A stretch of DNA of 64,000 nt from Marinobacterium sp. (lineage in GTDB: Bacteria; Pseudomonadota; Gammaproteobacteria; Pseudomonadales; Balneatricaceae). Shown piece after piece: positions 20,030-28,618 of the stretch (positions are counted from its first letter, which is position 1; every line of letters begins with the position of its first letter). Where the stretch lies: NCBI GenBank assembly GCA_030602245.1, contig JAUWAC010000006.1, forward strand, positions 41,245 through 105,244, in the 5' to 3' direction. Under the pieces are notes generated by a model. It was not told where the DNA came from. It saw only the letters and a list, made by a program, of their open reading frames with translations, and did not search any database. The translations under genes and the position numbers were made by a program.

Positions 20030-21013
20030 ATGTTCAAGGCCCTGATTGTCGATCAAGTCGACGGTGCAACCAAAGCCGAGATTCAGCAGCTCGAGGAGAC
20101 ACAGCTGCCCGAGGGGGATGTGCTGGTCGCGGTCAGTTACTCCTCGCTCAACTACAAGGATGGTCTGGCCGTAACCGGCAAGGGGCCGATTATCTCTTCG
20201 TTCCCGGCGATTCCCGGGATCGATTTTGCCGGCAAGGTACTGGAATCAAACGACCCGCGTTACGCACCGGGTCAGCCGGTGGTGCTGACCGGCTGGGGCG
20301 TTGGCGAGCGCCACTGGGGCGGCATGGCACAGAAGGCCCGGGTCAAGGGTGACTGGCTGGTGCCGCTGCCCGAGGGCATGAGCGAGCGCGACGCGATGGC
20401 GATCGGCACGGCGGGCTTTACCGCGATGCTGTGTGTGATGGCGCTGGAGGAGGGCGGTGTCCGTCCCGACAGTGGTCCTGTACTGGTGACCGGCGCCTCC
20501 GGCGGCGTTGGCAGTGTTGCGGTCGCCCTGCTGGGTAAACTCGGCTACCAGGTGACGGCGGCCACCGGGCGCACCGAAGAGAGTGATTACCTGCGCAGTC
20601 TCGGCGCCAGTGAGATCCGCTCGCGTGATGAGATGAGTGCGAAGTCTCGCCCGCTGGAGAAGCAGCGCTGGGCCGGTGTCGTCGATACGGTCGGCGGGGC
20701 GGTGCTGGCACGGGCGCTGGCCGAAACCCACTACAACGGTACCGTTGCCGCCTGTGGTCTGGCAGGCAGCCACGAGCTTAACACCACCGTCATGCCGTTC
20801 ATTCTGCGCAATGTGCGTCTGCAGGGGGTTGATTCCGTCGTCTGCCCTGCCCCGCGTCGCGCGCAGGCATGGCAGCGACTGCAGCAGGATCTGGAGCTGT
20901 CCCGCCTTGGCGAGGTGACACAGGAGATCACGCTCGAGCAGGTGCCCGACTATGCCGCGCGCATTCTGCGGGGCGAGGTGCGCGGGCGTACCCTGATCCG
21001 GGTCGAGGACTGA
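20030..21013 (+). CDS. acuI: Acrylyl-CoA reductase family oxidoreductase AcuI/YhdH
   Basis: A 327-residue zinc-independent medium-chain reductase of the YhdH/AcuI group, which reduces toxic acryloyl-CoA to propionyl-CoA with NADPH. The start MFKALIVDQVDG is typical, SYSSLNYKDGLAVTGKGPII is the family signature and VLVTGASGGVGSVAVALL binds the nucleotide. The ATG at 20030 has a GGGAGGTGG ribosome site. No DMSP lyase or other dmd/acu genes are beside it, so the substrate could also be a general acryloyl detoxification product. Confidence 0.9.
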   Translation: MFKALIVDQVDGATKAEIQQLEETQLPEGDVLVAVSYSSLNYKDGLAVTGKGPIISSFPAIPGIDFAGKVLESNDPRYAPGQPVVLTGWGVGERHWGGMAQKARVKGDWLVPLPEGMSERDAMAIGTAGFTAMLCVMALEEGGVRPDSGPVLVTGASGGVGSVAVALLGKLGYQVTAATGRTEESDYLRSLGASEIRSRDEMSAKSRPLEKQRWAGVVDTVGGAVLARALAETHYNGTVAACGLAGSHELNTTVMPFILRNVRLQGVDSVVCPAPRRAQAWQRLQQDLELSRLGEVTQEITLEQVPDYAARILRGEVRGRTLIRVED

Positions 21014-21039
21014 ACGGCTGAAGCCACGGGCAACCGGCG

Positions 21040-21045
21040 TATAAT
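21040..21045 (+). promoter_or_regulatory. -10 element upstream of btuF-like gene
   Basis: A perfect TATAAT lies 30 bases before the btuF-like ATG, with only a weak -35. The implied leader is about 20 bases, too short to hold a cobalamin riboswitch. Confidence 0.45.
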
Positions 21046-21074
21046 CGACGTTTTGTCGTGACGCCGGAGGCTCG

Positions 21075-21935
21075 ATGTACCGCCTGATATTGTTGCTCGT
21101 AACGCTGGTGTGGTCGCTGCAGGCACCGGCGCTGGAGGTGCGTGACGGCAGCGGTCGCACCATCGAGCTGGCGCAGCCCGCCGCTCGTATCGTCGCGCTG
21201 GCACCGGATCTTGTCGAGAACCTGTATGCGATCGGCGCGGGTGAGACCCTGGTCGGCCGTATAGCCCATGCCGACTACCCGGCTGCGGCCCGGCGCGCAG
21301 CGCTGGTCGGCGACTATCAGAGCTTTGATGCCGAAACGATTCTGGCGCTGCGGCCCGATCTGGTATTGGCGTGGCAGGAGGGCAATCCGCCCGAGCGCCT
21401 GCGCCAGCTGGAGGCGCTGGGTCTGGTCGTGGTACGGCTATCGAGCCTGAGCATCGAAGCGATTCCCGCCAATCTGCGCCTGCTCGGGCGACTGACCGGG
21501 CGTGATGCCGAGGCCCGCCGGCAGGCGGAAACCTTTACCCACCGCTTGCAGCAGCTGGCGCCGGCGCCGGGTGCCGATCGGCCGCTGCTGTTTTACCAGC
21601 TGTGGCCGGAGCCGTTGCTGACGGTCAGTGACGGTACGCTGATCGGGCAGGCGATTCGTTTCTGCGGCGCCGACAACCCCTTCGGCGCCCGTCCGGAACT
21701 GGCCCCGCAGCTCAGTGTCGAGGCCGTGATCGCGGCGGCGCCGGATCTGATAGTCGGTACCGACGAAGCCGGCGATCAGTGGCGGGCGCGCTGGCTGCAC
21801 TGGCCCGGCATTCCTGCCGTGGCGCAGCAGCGGCTGGTGACACTGCCGGCCGATCTGTTGCACCGGGCCACACCGCGCTTTCTCGATGGACTGGCCGCAC
21901 TCTGTGACGCCGTACAGGCGGCGCGGGCGGAGTGA
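21075..21935 (+). CDS. btuF: BtuF-like periplasmic cobalamin/metal-chelate binding protein
   Basis: A 286-residue class III periplasmic binding protein with a signal peptide (about 1-20) and two lobes joined by a helix. Family segments are PAARIVALAPDLVENLYAIG, ILALRPDLVLAWQEGNPPER and AVIAAAPDLIVGTDE. Size and sequence fit BtuF, the vitamin B12 carrier of BtuCDF. The B12 call is supported by the adenosyltransferase and BtuB within 3-5 kb, but no btuC or btuD permease genes are here, so a haem or siderophore ligand cannot be excluded. Confidence 0.75.
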   Translation: MYRLILLLVTLVWSLQAPALEVRDGSGRTIELAQPAARIVALAPDLVENLYAIGAGETLVGRIAHADYPAAARRAALVGDYQSFDAETILALRPDLVLAWQEGNPPERLRQLEALGLVVVRLSSLSIEAIPANLRLLGRLTGRDAEARRQAETFTHRLQQLAPAPGADRPLLFYQLWPEPLLTVSDGTLIGQAIRFCGADNPFGARPELAPQLSVEAVIAAAPDLIVGTDEAGDQWRARWLHWPGIPAVAQQRLVTLPADLLHRATPRFLDGLAALCDAVQAARAE

Positions 21936-22082
21936 GGCGCGCGGCTGCCGATCAGGCTTTCGCGCACGGCCCCTGTTTGACTGTATCACCCTACGCTTTA
22001 GAGGCTTATACTGGGAGCCAGGCTGCTGATTTCCAACTGCAAATGCAGGTGCTAAGGACGGTGCCAGGACTGACAGGTACGC

Positions 22083-23648
22083 GTGAAGTTGAAATACCAG
22101 GAGACGTTGAACGCCGTTTACGCCCAGCTTGATCGCCTGGGCGATCTGCCGATTTTCAGTGCCACCGTGAACCGGATTCGCCAGATCAGCTCGTCGCGTG
22201 AGAGCGATGCGATGGCGCTGGCCATGGCGGTGATGAAGGACGCGAACCTGTCGGCCAAACTGCTCAAGATTGCCAATACACCGCACTACAACCGTGGTCA
22301 CGGCAACATCAGCGTGGTGTCCCGCGCCGTCGTGCTGCTGGGCTTCGAGCGTATCCAGAACCTGTCGATGACGCTGAAGCTGATCGAAACCTTCAGCGCC
22401 GATGAGCCCGGTACCGGGATGGACAATCTGCTGGTCAGCGCCTTTCTCAATGCCGCGATGGCGCGCGAGATCGCGATCCGTTCCGGCGCGATGGATATCG
22501 AGGAAAGCTATATCTGCGGCCTGCTGTATCGGCTCGGCGAAATCATCGTCGCCTACACGCTGCCGGATCGCTACCGGCGCATGCTCCGGCTCAGGGCTGA
22601 GGGCGAAGAGGGCTGGGATCGGATTCAGCTGCGCGAACTGGGCGGTCATTTCAGCGATATCGGTCAGGATCTGACGCAGAGCTGGGGCTTTCCCAAGAGT
22701 GTGGTACAGGCGATGGATCCGATGAGCGCCGAACAGTTGAAGCCATCGCACCGGCTCAACCATCTGCTCGCGGCCGGCTGTCACGATCTGCTCGAACTGA
22801 TCTACTACCGCGATACCGGGCGTGAACTCGACTACGGCAAGCGGATGACACAGATCGCTCAGTGCACCGGCCTGAATCAGGAAGAACTCGAGAGTGCCGT
22901 CAGTGACTCCTTCCGTCAGGTCTGTGATCTCAGTATCGAATACGGTCTGCCCGCCAAGGGGCTCAAGCCGCCCTATCGCGGCAGCGGTGACGGGGATCTG
23001 GACGAGCTGTCGCGCAAGCTCGCCTTTTACATCAGCTCGCGCAGCGAGCAGTTCCGTGCCGCGGAAGAGGCCGCACAACCGCAGCCGGAGGTGGCCGAGA
23101 GTGCCTCGCAGGATCAGCTGCAGCTTGATTATCTGGCACGTATGAACGAGATGCTGGCATCCGGTGCCTCGGCGACGGCCATTATCGAAACCGCCATCGA
23201 GGCGATTGAGCGCTGCTCTCAGCTTGAACGAATCGCGTTTTGTCTGCTCAGTGCCGACCGCAGCCGTTTGTCGGCGCGGGTGACGCGCGGGGTGGATGCG
23301 GAAGCGCTCAGTGACAAGATGCAGCTCAGTTCAAAGGAGCCGAAAGGCCAGCTGTTCGTACGCCTGGTGGAGCGCGGCAACACGTTGCTGGTATCGGATT
23401 GCACCGAGCAGGGCTGGGCGGAACGCCTGCCACCGGACCTGATCCGTACGCTGCGCCCGGCCGGCTTTGTGGCGGCGCCGATCCGGGTCGGTGATCGACC
23501 GATCGGACTGTTTTACGCCGATAACGTCACCCCCGGCAAGGTGGTGGATGAGTTGGCGTTTCGTGTCTTCAACCAGTTTCTGGTGCAGGCGCGACTGGCG
23601 CTGGAAGTACAGCGCCACAAGGACACAAAGCAGGAAAAGTCGGCCTGA
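22083..23648 (+). CDS. HDOD-domain signalling protein with C-terminal GAF-like domain
   Basis: A 521-residue cytosolic protein starting at GTG. The N-terminal HDOD domain (about 15-215) has SRESDAMALAMAVMKDANLS and KLLKIANTPHYNRGHGNISV, with VSRAVVLLGFERIQNLSMTL; HDOD proteins relate to HD phosphohydrolases but usually lack the catalytic His-Asp. A linker follows and then a GAF-like sensor domain (about 355-510, with LERIAFCLLSADRSRLSARV and DRPIGLFYADN). Such proteins relay stress or surface signals. The partner and ligand are unknown, and it stands alone between btuF and the B12 operon. Confidence 0.82.
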   Translation: MKLKYQETLNAVYAQLDRLGDLPIFSATVNRIRQISSSRESDAMALAMAVMKDANLSAKLLKIANTPHYNRGHGNISVVSRAVVLLGFERIQNLSMTLKLIETFSADEPGTGMDNLLVSAFLNAAMAREIAIRSGAMDIEESYICGLLYRLGEIIVAYTLPDRYRRMLRLRAEGEEGWDRIQLRELGGHFSDIGQDLTQSWGFPKSVVQAMDPMSAEQLKPSHRLNHLLAAGCHDLLELIYYRDTGRELDYGKRMTQIAQCTGLNQEELESAVSDSFRQVCDLSIEYGLPAKGLKPPYRGSGDGDLDELSRKLAFYISSRSEQFRAAEEAAQPQPEVAESASQDQLQLDYLARMNEMLASGASATAIIETAIEAIERCSQLERIAFCLLSADRSRLSARVTRGVDAEALSDKMQLSSKEPKGQLFVRLVERGNTLLVSDCTEQGWAERLPPDLIRTLRPAGFVAAPIRVGDRPIGLFYADNVTPGKVVDELAFRVFNQFLVQARLALEVQRHKDTKQEKSA

Positions 23649-23688
23649 GCGGTCGCCCGTCACGGCACGGTCGGGACGCGCTGACGGG

Positions 23689-23970
23689 TTACTGCGTGTC
23701 CTCATCCTTGGTGAAACCCTCGACGAACGCGCCCGTATCGCGCCACGCCTTCTTGCCGATCTCCAGTGCCTTCTGAGCCCCCGCGCCGGTGCTGCACGCC
23801 GCGCGCTCAGCCATGCAGCGAGACTCGCAGCCCAGTCGAGCCGCCTTGTCACCGAAATGCTCGATGCTGCAGCGTGCTTCGCACAGGGTTTGCTCGGTCG
23901 CGCAGTCGGCCTGTGCTGACAGTGGAGCAAGGGCAGCCATGGCACTAAGAATCAGCAGTCTGATCTTCAT
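23689..23970 (-). CDS. Small secreted protein with six symmetric cysteines, unknown function
   Basis: A 93-residue protein with a clear signal peptide (about 1-22, MKIRLLILSAMAALAPLSAQA). The mature part has six cysteines as C-x6-C-x3-C then C-x3-C-x6-C, a mirror-symmetric spacing suggesting a disulfide-bonded helical hairpin, and then a short tail KALEIGKKAWRDTGAFVEGF. The ATG at 23968-23970 lies 26 bases inside the 3' end of the adenosyltransferase gene, so it is probably translated from the same message. I do not recognise the family. It is the last gene of the B12 operon; a link with B12 is only positional. Confidence 0.7.
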   Translation of the reverse strand: MKIRLLILSAMAALAPLSAQADCATEQTLCEARCSIEHFGDKAARLGCESRCMAERAACSTGAGAQKALEIGKKAWRDTGAFVEGFTKDEDTQ

Positions 23971-24556
23971 CGGGTTCACTCTCCTGCGTGGGTCGGGAAC
24001 GGCTTTGCCGCGGCTGCCAGAGTATTTCGCTGCCGCCATCGCGCCGGGCCAGCAGGCGGGCGTAGACGAACAGCAGGTCGGACAGCCGGTTCAGATAAGC
24101 GATTGCCAGAGGGTTGACCGTTTCCGTGGCCGCCAGTTCCACCATGCGCCGCTCTGCCCGGCGACAGACCGCACGGGCCAGATGGGCCTGCGCGGCCGCG
24201 CGATTGCCGCCGGGCAGGATGAACTCCTGCAACGGCGGCAGGGTCTCATTGCGGCTGTCCAGCTGCTCTTCGAGCGCCTCCAGACAGCTCGCATCGATCA
24301 CCCTGTACTGCTTGTCGGCAACCGCCAGTTCGCCGCCGAGGTCGAACAGATCGTTCTGAATCCCGAGCAGCTCCGGGTACAGCGGGTCGCCCGGCGAGAG
24401 TTCGGCCACCAGCAGGCCGAGCAGGGAGTTCAGCTCATCCACATCGCCCAGCGCTTCGATGCGCGGGTGACTTTTGGCCACCCGGTTGCCGTTGGCCAGT
24501 CCCGTGGTTCCCTTGTCGCCTCTGCGTGTGTAGAGGCGGGTCAGGCGATTGCTCAT
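23945..24556 (-). CDS. PduO-type ATP:cob(I)alamin adenosyltransferase
   Basis: A 203-residue adenosyltransferase making coenzyme B12 from cob(I)alamin and ATP. The N-terminal ATP-binding motif TRRGDKGTTGLANGNRVAKS and the C-terminal ARAVCRRAERRMVEL are PduO/MMAB hallmarks; the helical bundle between is normal. It follows the btuB gene by 32 bases on the same strand and so is likely under the same riboswitch. It overlaps the small Cys-rich gene by 26 bases. Confidence 0.93.
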   Translation of the reverse strand: MSNRLTRLYTRRGDKGTTGLANGNRVAKSHPRIEALGDVDELNSLLGLLVAELSPGDPLYPELLGIQNDLFDLGGELAVADKQYRVIDASCLEALEEQLDSRNETLPPLQEFILPGGNRAAAQAHLARAVCRRAERRMVELAATETVNPLAIAYLNRLSDLLFVYARLLARRDGGSEILWQPRQSRSRPTQESEPDEDQTADS

Positions 24557-24588
24557 CGTGATCTCCCTGCTCGCTGTGCGGTCCGCTG

Positions 24589-26520
24589 TCAGAAAGTGTA
24601 GCCGAGGCTCAGCAGCAGATTGCGCTCGGGAGCGGGATAGTAAGCGCCGATACCCGCATATGCATAATACTCTTCATCCAATAGGTTGTTGACCGTCAGC
24701 TGCCCATTCCAAGGGCCGTTGTGCCAACTGAGGGAAGCATTGAGCAGCAGGTCGGGGTCAAGGCGTTCCTGCCGGTTGGCGTCGTCCCACGCTGGGTAGC
24801 GGCTGCCGGTGTATTGCAGATCGGTATACAGATTCCATTGGCGGTTGAAGCGGTAGTTGCTGAACAGGCTGAACTGGTTATTGGCGACGTAGGGTACTTC
24901 GTTGCCTTCGAAGGAGCCCGAGGTCATTTCGCTGTGAGTATAGGTGTAGGTACCGCCGATACGCAGGGCCGGGGTCAGCTGATGCTCGGCGCTGAGGATC
25001 AGACCGCGGCGACGGGAGCTGTCCAGGTTGATGTTGGCAAACTGGGCCGCGTCATACAGGATCTCGTTGTCCAAGCTTAGATCGAATAGCGTCGCTTCGA
25101 TTCGGCTGGTGGGACCTGACCAGCTCCAGCCGAGTTCCCAAGAGACGCCTTCCTGCGGTTCCAGGAAGTCAACTCCGGCCAGTGTCCAGCGATTTTCATC
25201 GGCGGTGGCAAAGCGAAAGTTCTCATCACGGCGCAGGAAGATACGCTGCTGGTCCGAGGGACGCCAGGTGATGCCGAACTCCTTGACGAACACCGAGTCG
25301 TCGTGGCTTTGGTGGCTGTTCAGGTCACGGTCTTCGACGTCGCTGTGACGGGCGCCGAGGGTCAGTGACCAGCGTGGCTGCAGTGGCAGCTGCAGGCGCA
25401 GATAGGCGGCTTCGGTTTCCTGGGTGATCGAGCTGCCATCGGTCTGATAGTCGCTGTCGGTCAGATCGACACCGGCGGTCAGTAACAGGGTGCCAGCGGG
25501 CAGCTGCCAGGCACCCTGCAGGCGCGGTGTCAGCGACTCGATGCGCAGGTCCTGGTTGTAGTAGTCGTCGTAGTCGTAGTCGTAGTCGTCGCGTCTTAGG
25601 TAGCCCTCGCCGTTAGCATCACGCTGGCTCCAATCGGCGCTGAACTCCAGGTGATCGCTCAGTGACTGGTCGATGAACAGGCGGTCGAGGCGGATATCCT
25701 CGTTGAAGTAGTCATCGGGCCTATCGCTTTGCCGACGGTCGCTGTCGACCTGGGCGCGACTCAAGGCGCCCGGCAGGCGCTGGTTGTTGTTGATCCGCTC
25801 GTGGCTGTAGCCGATTTCGCCGCTGTCATGGCGCCAGGAGAGGCTGGCGCTGGCCTGATCGAACGCCGTATCACTGTTGTCCCGGTAGCCGTCGCGGCGC
25901 TGTCGATCGGCGGCCAGCGCGATGCCCAGCCCCGAATCGTCACGGTGGCTGAAGCGTCCCTGGACACGGTTGTGGTCGTAGCTGCCGGCACTGACGCCGA
26001 TCTCGCCGCGACTGCCGTCGATATCGCGGGTGATGATGTTGATGACGCCGCCGACAGCGCGCTGGCCGTAGAGTACGCCGGCACTGCCGTGCAGGACTTC
26101 GATCCTCTCCACTTCGGCCAGGCTGATCGCCGCCAGATTGGGGGGCTGCAGCGATGGCGTGTTCAGCGGGCGGCCATCGACGAGAATCAATACGTTCTGG
26201 CCGACGTTTTCGCCGAAACCGCGCATGGAAACCACGCCGTCGCCGGGGTTGCCGGTGTAGTTCTGGCTGATCTGCACCGCACCGCTGGCACGCAGGGCCT
26301 CGACCACGGACTGGGCGCCGCTGGCTTCGATCTGGGCGCGACTGATGACATCGACCTGCCCGGGGGCGGTGCCGGCGGGCTGTTCGAAACGGGTGCCGGT
26401 GACGATGACGCTGAGCGGCGCCTGTGTCTGACGGTCGGTGGTGGTTGCGTCGGCCGCAACGGCGTTCAGGGAAGCAACGGCTATGGCCGCTGCCAGCAAA
26501 GAGGGAGCGTGAAAATGCAT
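24589..26520 (-). CDS. btuB: TonB-dependent vitamin B12 receptor BtuB-like
   Basis: A 643-residue outer-membrane receptor. A signal peptide (about 1-23, ending AVAA) is followed by a TonB box region (APLSVIVTGTRFEQ), a plug domain (about 40-160; VSMRGFGENVGQNVLILVDG and GSAGVLYGQRAVGGVINIIT) and a 22-strand barrel with many DGYRD/DYDY acidic loops, ending in the aromatic LLSLGYTF. The ATG at 26518-26520 is chosen because it gives a proper signal peptide and a GAGG site precedes it. The cobalamin riboswitch just upstream fixes the substrate as a cobamide. Confidence 0.92.
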   Translation of the reverse strand: MHFHAPSLLAAAIAVASLNAVAADATTTDRQTQAPLSVIVTGTRFEQPAGTAPGQVDVISRAQIEASGAQSVVEALRASGAVQISQNYTGNPGDGVVSMRGFGENVGQNVLILVDGRPLNTPSLQPPNLAAISLAEVERIEVLHGSAGVLYGQRAVGGVINIITRDIDGSRGEIGVSAGSYDHNRVQGRFSHRDDSGLGIALAADRQRRDGYRDNSDTAFDQASASLSWRHDSGEIGYSHERINNNQRLPGALSRAQVDSDRRQSDRPDDYFNEDIRLDRLFIDQSLSDHLEFSADWSQRDANGEGYLRRDDYDYDYDDYYNQDLRIESLTPRLQGAWQLPAGTLLLTAGVDLTDSDYQTDGSSITQETEAAYLRLQLPLQPRWSLTLGARHSDVEDRDLNSHQSHDDSVFVKEFGITWRPSDQQRIFLRRDENFRFATADENRWTLAGVDFLEPQEGVSWELGWSWSGPTSRIEATLFDLSLDNEILYDAAQFANINLDSSRRRGLILSAEHQLTPALRIGGTYTYTHSEMTSGSFEGNEVPYVANNQFSLFSNYRFNRQWNLYTDLQYTGSRYPAWDDANRQERLDPDLLLNASLSWHNGPWNGQLTVNNLLDEEYYAYAGIGAYYPAPERNLLLSLGYTF

Positions 26521-26534
26521 GGAGTACCTCGTCG

Positions 26535-26551
26535 ATGCGCCCACCGCGCAT
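26535..26551 (-). other. Hairpin between riboswitch and btuB ribosome site
   Basis: A perfect six-bp stem (ATGCGC / GCGCAT) with a five-base loop lies between the riboswitch P1 stem and the GAGG ribosome site of btuB. There is no U-tract, so it fits a translational rather than a terminator-type expression platform. Confidence 0.4.
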
Positions 26552-26565
26552 GGCGTTAGTGATCT

Positions 26566-26724
26566 GGCAGGGCCGGTCTCCGGGCTCAGGTGTGGGTCGA
26601 AACGCTCGACCCGGCGTCATCCCTTCCCGGCCGTTGGCCAGTGGTTGTGATGACACTCAATCCTTTACCGTTGCGGGGGCAGCGCTGGAGTTGCACCAGA
26701 CTTCCCGATTATCCCGGCCATGCC
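26566..26724 (-). promoter_or_regulatory. Cobalamin (AdoCbl) riboswitch upstream of btuB
   Basis: Read on the minus strand, the region has the ordered cobalamin-riboswitch landmarks: GGGAAGTCTGGTGCAACTCC, CTGCCCCCGCAACGGTAA, the B12-box-like AACCACTGG, then GCCGGGAAGG and a terminal GGAGACCGGCC. The P1 stem pairs GGCATGGCCGG (26714-26724) with CCGGCCCTGCC (26566-26576) with one mismatch. It ends 45 bases before the btuB ATG. In this class coenzyme B12 binding turns off expression of the downstream transport and adenosylation genes. Confidence 0.93.
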
Positions 26725-26775
26725 GGGCACCCATGCCGCGAGCGGGAGCGGACAAAGCCGTCGCTCCCGGCGCGC

Positions 26776-26804
26776 ATTCTAGAGAGCGCCCGGTATGGGC
26801 GCAA
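26776..26804 (-). promoter_or_regulatory. Sigma-70-type promoter for the btuB operon
   Basis: On the minus strand TTGCGC (26799-26804) and TAGAAT (26776-26781) are separated by 17 bases. The expected transcript starts about 45 bases before the riboswitch P1 stem. It overlaps none of the adjacent ppk2 coding sequence. Confidence 0.55.
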
Positions 26805-26836
26805 ACAAATGTCGCTCAACCGGGCATGAAGAGGGT

Positions 26837-27607
26837 TCAGGACAGGGTATTGCGGGCCGGGATGACGATGGCCGGGTCGGGGGTGATCTCGATCTCCGGG
26901 TTGCGATCCGGGTAGGGCAGATTGCTCAGGATATGGCGCATCGCATTGATGCGGGCGCGCTTCTTGTCGTCGGAGCGGATCACCGTCCAGGGTGCGTCGG
27001 CGGTGTCGGTGTGGAAAAACATCGCCTCTTTCGCCTCGGTGTAGGCGTCCCACTTGTCCAGTGAGGCCATGTCGATCGGAGACAGCTTCCAGTGCTTGAG
27101 CGGATCTTCGCGCCGGGCCTGAAAGCGACGGAACTGCTCTTCGCGGCTGACATCGAACCAGAGCTTGAACAGGCGGATGCCGCTGCGCACGAACATCTTT
27201 TCCAGCTCGGGCGTTTCGCGCATGAATTCGAGGTATTCCGACGGTGAGCAGAAGTTCATCACGCGCTCGACACCGGCCCGGTTGTACCAGGAACGATCGA
27301 ACAGCACGATCTCGCCGGCGCAGGGCAGATGCTTGATGTAGCGCTGGTAGTACCACTGCCCGCGTTCGCGCTCGGTCGGTTTTTCCAGTGCGATGACACG
27401 GGCGCTACGCGGATTCAGGTGTTCCATGAAACGCTTGATGGTGCCGCCTTTGCCGGCCGCGTCGCGCCCCTCGAACAGGATCAGGATTTTCTCGCCGCTG
27501 GCGCGTACCCAGTTCTGGACCTTCAGCAACTCGATCTGCAGATCGAGCTTGAGGGCTTCATATTCGTCCCGCTTCATCTTTTTCGGGGTTGCTGTTTTAT
27601 CGCTCAC
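26837..27607 (-). CDS. ppk2: Polyphosphate kinase 2 family protein (PPK2)
   Basis: A 256-residue PPK2 kinase moving phosphate between polyphosphate and nucleotides. Walker [19 protein letters not shown], the lid-like [17 protein letters not shown] and Walker [17 protein letters not shown] are intact. The GTG at 27605-27607 has an AGGAG site five bases before it and gives [19 protein letters not shown]; the longer frame overlaps panE and has no family match. The subclass (GDP/ADP or AMP acceptor) cannot be decided by eye. It overlaps panE by 11 bases. Confidence 0.92.
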   Translation of the reverse strand: MSDKTATPKKMKRDEYEALKLDLQIELLKVQNWVRASGEKILILFEGRDAAGKGGTIKRFMEHLNPRSARVIALEKPTERERGQWYYQRYIKHLPCAGEIVLFDRSWYNRAGVERVMNFCSPSEYLEFMRETPELEKMFVRSGIRLFKLWFDVSREEQFRRFQARREDPLKHWKLSPIDMASLDKWDAYTEAKEAMFFHTDTADAPWTVIRSDDKKRARINAMRHILSNLPYPDRNPEIEITPDPAIVIPARNTLS

Positions 27608-28526
27608 GGGAACTCCTGTCGCGCATGTTGTTGCCCTCCAGTATATGAATATCGTGCAGCAGACGCTCGTTGATGGGCGCGGCGATGCCATGCCGGCGCG
27701 CCTGTTGGCACAGGTAGCCGGTGATCTGATCGATCTCGGTGCGCCGCCCGGCGCTGATATCCTCGAGCATGGAGGAGCGGTTGGCGGCTGTTGTGCGGGC
27801 TACGGTGCGGACCTGATCGATCAGTGGCGTGTCGAACAGGGCGCGACCGGCGGCCTGTGCAATGGCCTCGATTTCAGCGCACAGGGCGCGCAGTCTGGTG
27901 TCGTAGCCGGATTCGAGCAGGGTGCCGTTCGGGCAGCCGGCCAGCGCCGTCAGCGGGTTGATGGCGGCATTGATCGCCAGTTTCTGCCACAGGGTGCGCT
28001 CGATATCGTCGGACAGGTGCAGCGGATGCGCGAGCCGATCCCAGCCGCCGGGCAGTCCGCGAGCCGCTGCTGTCATTGGGCCGATCCGGGTTTCGCCCTC
28101 GCCGGCCAGACGCAGATGAAAAGGGCTGAGGCGGCGTACGCCGGAGGTGGTCGTGCCGGCCCAGATGGCCAGTCCGGGCAGCCGCTGGGCCAGTGCCTGC
28201 TGCTGGCCGCAGCCGTTTTGCAGCAACAGAATTTCGCTGCCGGCGTGCAGACGTGGCAGCACCCGCTCGAGCGCAGCGTCGGTGGCGTAGGCTTTGGTGG
28301 TGATGAGCAGGTGATCGATCGCCGACGTGCCGGCGGCAGGCTCGGCATCGACGGCAACCGACTCAGTACCCTGTCCGGTTTCCAGTACCAGTGTGCGGCC
28401 ACCGGTGTCGAATGCCTCCAGCTGTTGCGTGCTGCGCAGCAGTAACGTGGTCGGGATGCCCGCCCGTGCGAGGCGGGTGGCAAACAGGCCGCCAATGGCG
28501 CCCGCGCCGAGAACATGCCAGCGCAT
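27597..28526 (-). CDS. panE: 2-dehydropantoate 2-reductase (PanE/ApbA family)
   Basis: A 309-residue NADPH-dependent ketopantoate reductase of the pantothenate pathway. The N-terminal Rossmann motif [20 protein letters not shown], the [14 protein letters not shown] segment with the conserved lysine, and the domain-2 [17 protein letters not shown] with its lysine are present. Length is normal. It is divergent from yajQ, which is a common arrangement in pseudomonads, and is followed by ppk2 with overlap. Confidence 0.92.
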   Translation of the reverse strand: MRWHVLGAGAIGGLFATRLARAGIPTTLLLRSTQQLEAFDTGGRTLVLETGQGTESVAVDAEPAAGTSAIDHLLITTKAYATDAALERVLPRLHAGSEILLLQNGCGQQQALAQRLPGLAIWAGTTTSGVRRLSPFHLRLAGEGETRIGPMTAAARGLPGGWDRLAHPLHLSDDIERTLWQKLAINAAINPLTALAGCPNGTLLESGYDTRLRALCAEIEAIAQAAGRALFDTPLIDQVRTVARTTAANRSSMLEDISAGRRTEIDQITGYLCQQARRHGIAAPINERLLHDIHILEGNNMRDRSSRER

Positions 28527-28618
28527 CAGCTGTCTCCTGTGACCCGGAAAAGCGCTATGATAGCGGCCACCGTTCGATCACTGAACCCGTTTTATTAGTG
28601 AACCCTCAGGAGACAGAG

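Noticed and set aside
21438..23078. A 546-residue open frame antisense to btuF and the HDOD gene
   Set aside because: It spans two real plus-strand genes and their intergenic region and shows no domain.
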